Shown here: positions 31,605 through 32,197 of the stretch, piece by piece | How the letters are laid out: each line of letters begins with the position of its first letter | How positions within the stretch are numbered: position 1 is the stretch's first letter | DNA from: Terriglobia bacterium | GTDB taxonomy: Bacteria > Acidobacteriota > Terriglobia > Acidiferrales > UBA7541 | Assembly (NCBI GenBank): GCA_020072805.1 | Contig: JAIQGC010000051.1 | Location: forward strand, 1-32,197 | DNA: 32,197 bases | Direction of reading: 5' to 3' | Notes under the pieces: model-generated | Told to the model about the DNA's origin: nothing | Seen by the model: the letters and a program-made list of their open reading frames with translations, nothing else | The model's database searches: none | Translations under genes and position numbers: made by a program

Positions 31605-32197
31605 ATGACTTCCCTCGTTCCATCTTCGGACAACGCGGCTTCCGGTTGGGGGCTGATCGCGGGCAACGGGCGATTTCCGTTTCTGGTATTGGAAGGGGCG
31701 CGCAGCCAGGGCATTGAGATGGCCGTGATCGCCATCCGCGAAGAGGCTTCGCCGGAGCTGGAGCGCGAGGCCAAGAGATTCCACTGGGTGAGCCTGGGGG
31801 AACTGAGCAAGGCCATCGAGCTGCTGCAGCAGGAAGGCGTGAAGCAGGCGGTGATGGCCGGGCAGGTGAAGCACAATAAGATTTTCAGCGCCATCCGGCC
31901 GGACTGGCGGCTGGCCAAGCTGCTCTTCACGCTGCCGAGAAAAAATACGGATTCGCTGATCGGCGCGGTGGCCAAGGTTCTCGCCGACGAAGGCATTCAC
32001 CTGGTGGATTCCACGGCGTTTCTGCAGCCGCTGCTGCCCCAACCGGGCGTGCTTACGCGGCGCGCGCCGAACGCGGGCGAAGCGGCGGACATCGCTTACG
32101 GGCTGGGCGTGGCGCGGCAGATTGCCGCGATGGACATCGGTCAGACGGTGGTGATCTCCGATTGCGCTTGCGTGGCCGTGGAAGCCATGGAAGGCAC
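31605..32197 (+). CDS. lpxI: UDP-2,3-diacylglucosamine pyrophosphatase LpxI, partial
   Basis: The frame opens at ATG 31605, 13 bases after lpxA, and runs off the window (197 codons seen). WGLIAGNGRFPFLVLEGARS near the start is the LpxI/DUF1009 opening. MAGQVKHNKIFSAIRPDW and TDSLIGAVAKVLADEGI match the first domain, and a GYGLGVARQIA-like stretch (AYGLGVARQIAAMDIGQTVV) begins the second. LpxI cleaves UDP-2,3-diacylglucosamine to lipid X, replacing LpxH. Its position after lpxA supports the call. Confidence 0.9.
   Translation, partial: MTSLVPSSDNAASGWGLIAGNGRFPFLVLEGARSQGIEMAVIAIREEASPELEREAKRFHWVSLGELSKAIELLQQEGVKQAVMAGQVKHNKIFSAIRPDWRLAKLLFTLPRKNTDSLIGAVAKVLADEGIHLVDSTAFLQPLLPQPGVLTRRAPNAGEAADIAYGLGVARQIAAMDIGQTVVISDCACVAVEAMEG

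Overview
The window is about 32 kb of high-GC, single-chromosome-like bacterial DNA. LPS genes (fabZ-lpxA-lpxI), several lipoproteins and an RlpA/SPOR protein show a diderm. The house style of several small hypothetical proteins and the density of intergenic palindromes suggest Acidobacteriota; this is an inference from gene content and not a marker-gene result. I saw no rRNA, tRNA, CRISPR array, transposase or prophage.

Layout. 1-2.25 kb: the end of a polysaccharide deacetylase, a zinc-ribbon protein, a small conserved protein and a secreted glycine-zipper protein. 2.46-9.62 kb, all minus strand: glycine oxidase (thiO); a three-gene unit of NtrC-type regulator, membrane histidine kinase and small lipoprotein; a family 5 uracil-DNA glycosylase; an inositol-monophosphatase-family phosphatase. 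9.69-15.68 kb, plus strand: one aromatic amino acid operon, trpC-trpF-trpB-trpA-chorismate mutase-aroF (DAHP synthase)-tyrA, which joins the entry step, the Trp branch and the Tyr/Phe branch (trpE, trpG and trpD are not here). 15.7-16.3 kb is gene-free and full of palindromes. 16.3-20.8 kb: a cytosolic sugar-binding-fold protein, the 3-oxoacid CoA-transferase pair scoA/scoB split by a low-GC orphan membrane protein, a small conserved protein and pgsA. 20.8-30.2 kb: a rhomboid protease with a zinc ribbon, rlpA plus a HIT protein, a collagen-like lipoprotein, a divergent pair of metalloproteases, a small membrane protein and an M20 peptidase. 30.3 kb to the end: fabZ, lpxA and lpxI (cut by the window edge) for lipid A synthesis.

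Three signals go beyond the gene list. First, three related elements of about 200-220 bp share inverted ends around CTAG/TA and look like non-autonomous transposon copies. They sit among several other intergenic palindrome families that are confined to the left 17.5 kb, apart from one hairpin near 23.06 kb. Second, strand composition flips near 20.2-20.4 kb: the plus strand is C-rich to the left and G-rich to the right whichever strand is coding, like a replichore boundary or inversion breakpoint. Third, the orphan gene inside scoAB and the collagen-like lipoprotein gene both depart from local composition and are the best candidates for acquired genes. No complete, clearly novel multi-gene system is evident; the two-component/lipoprotein unit and the scoAB insert are the closest.
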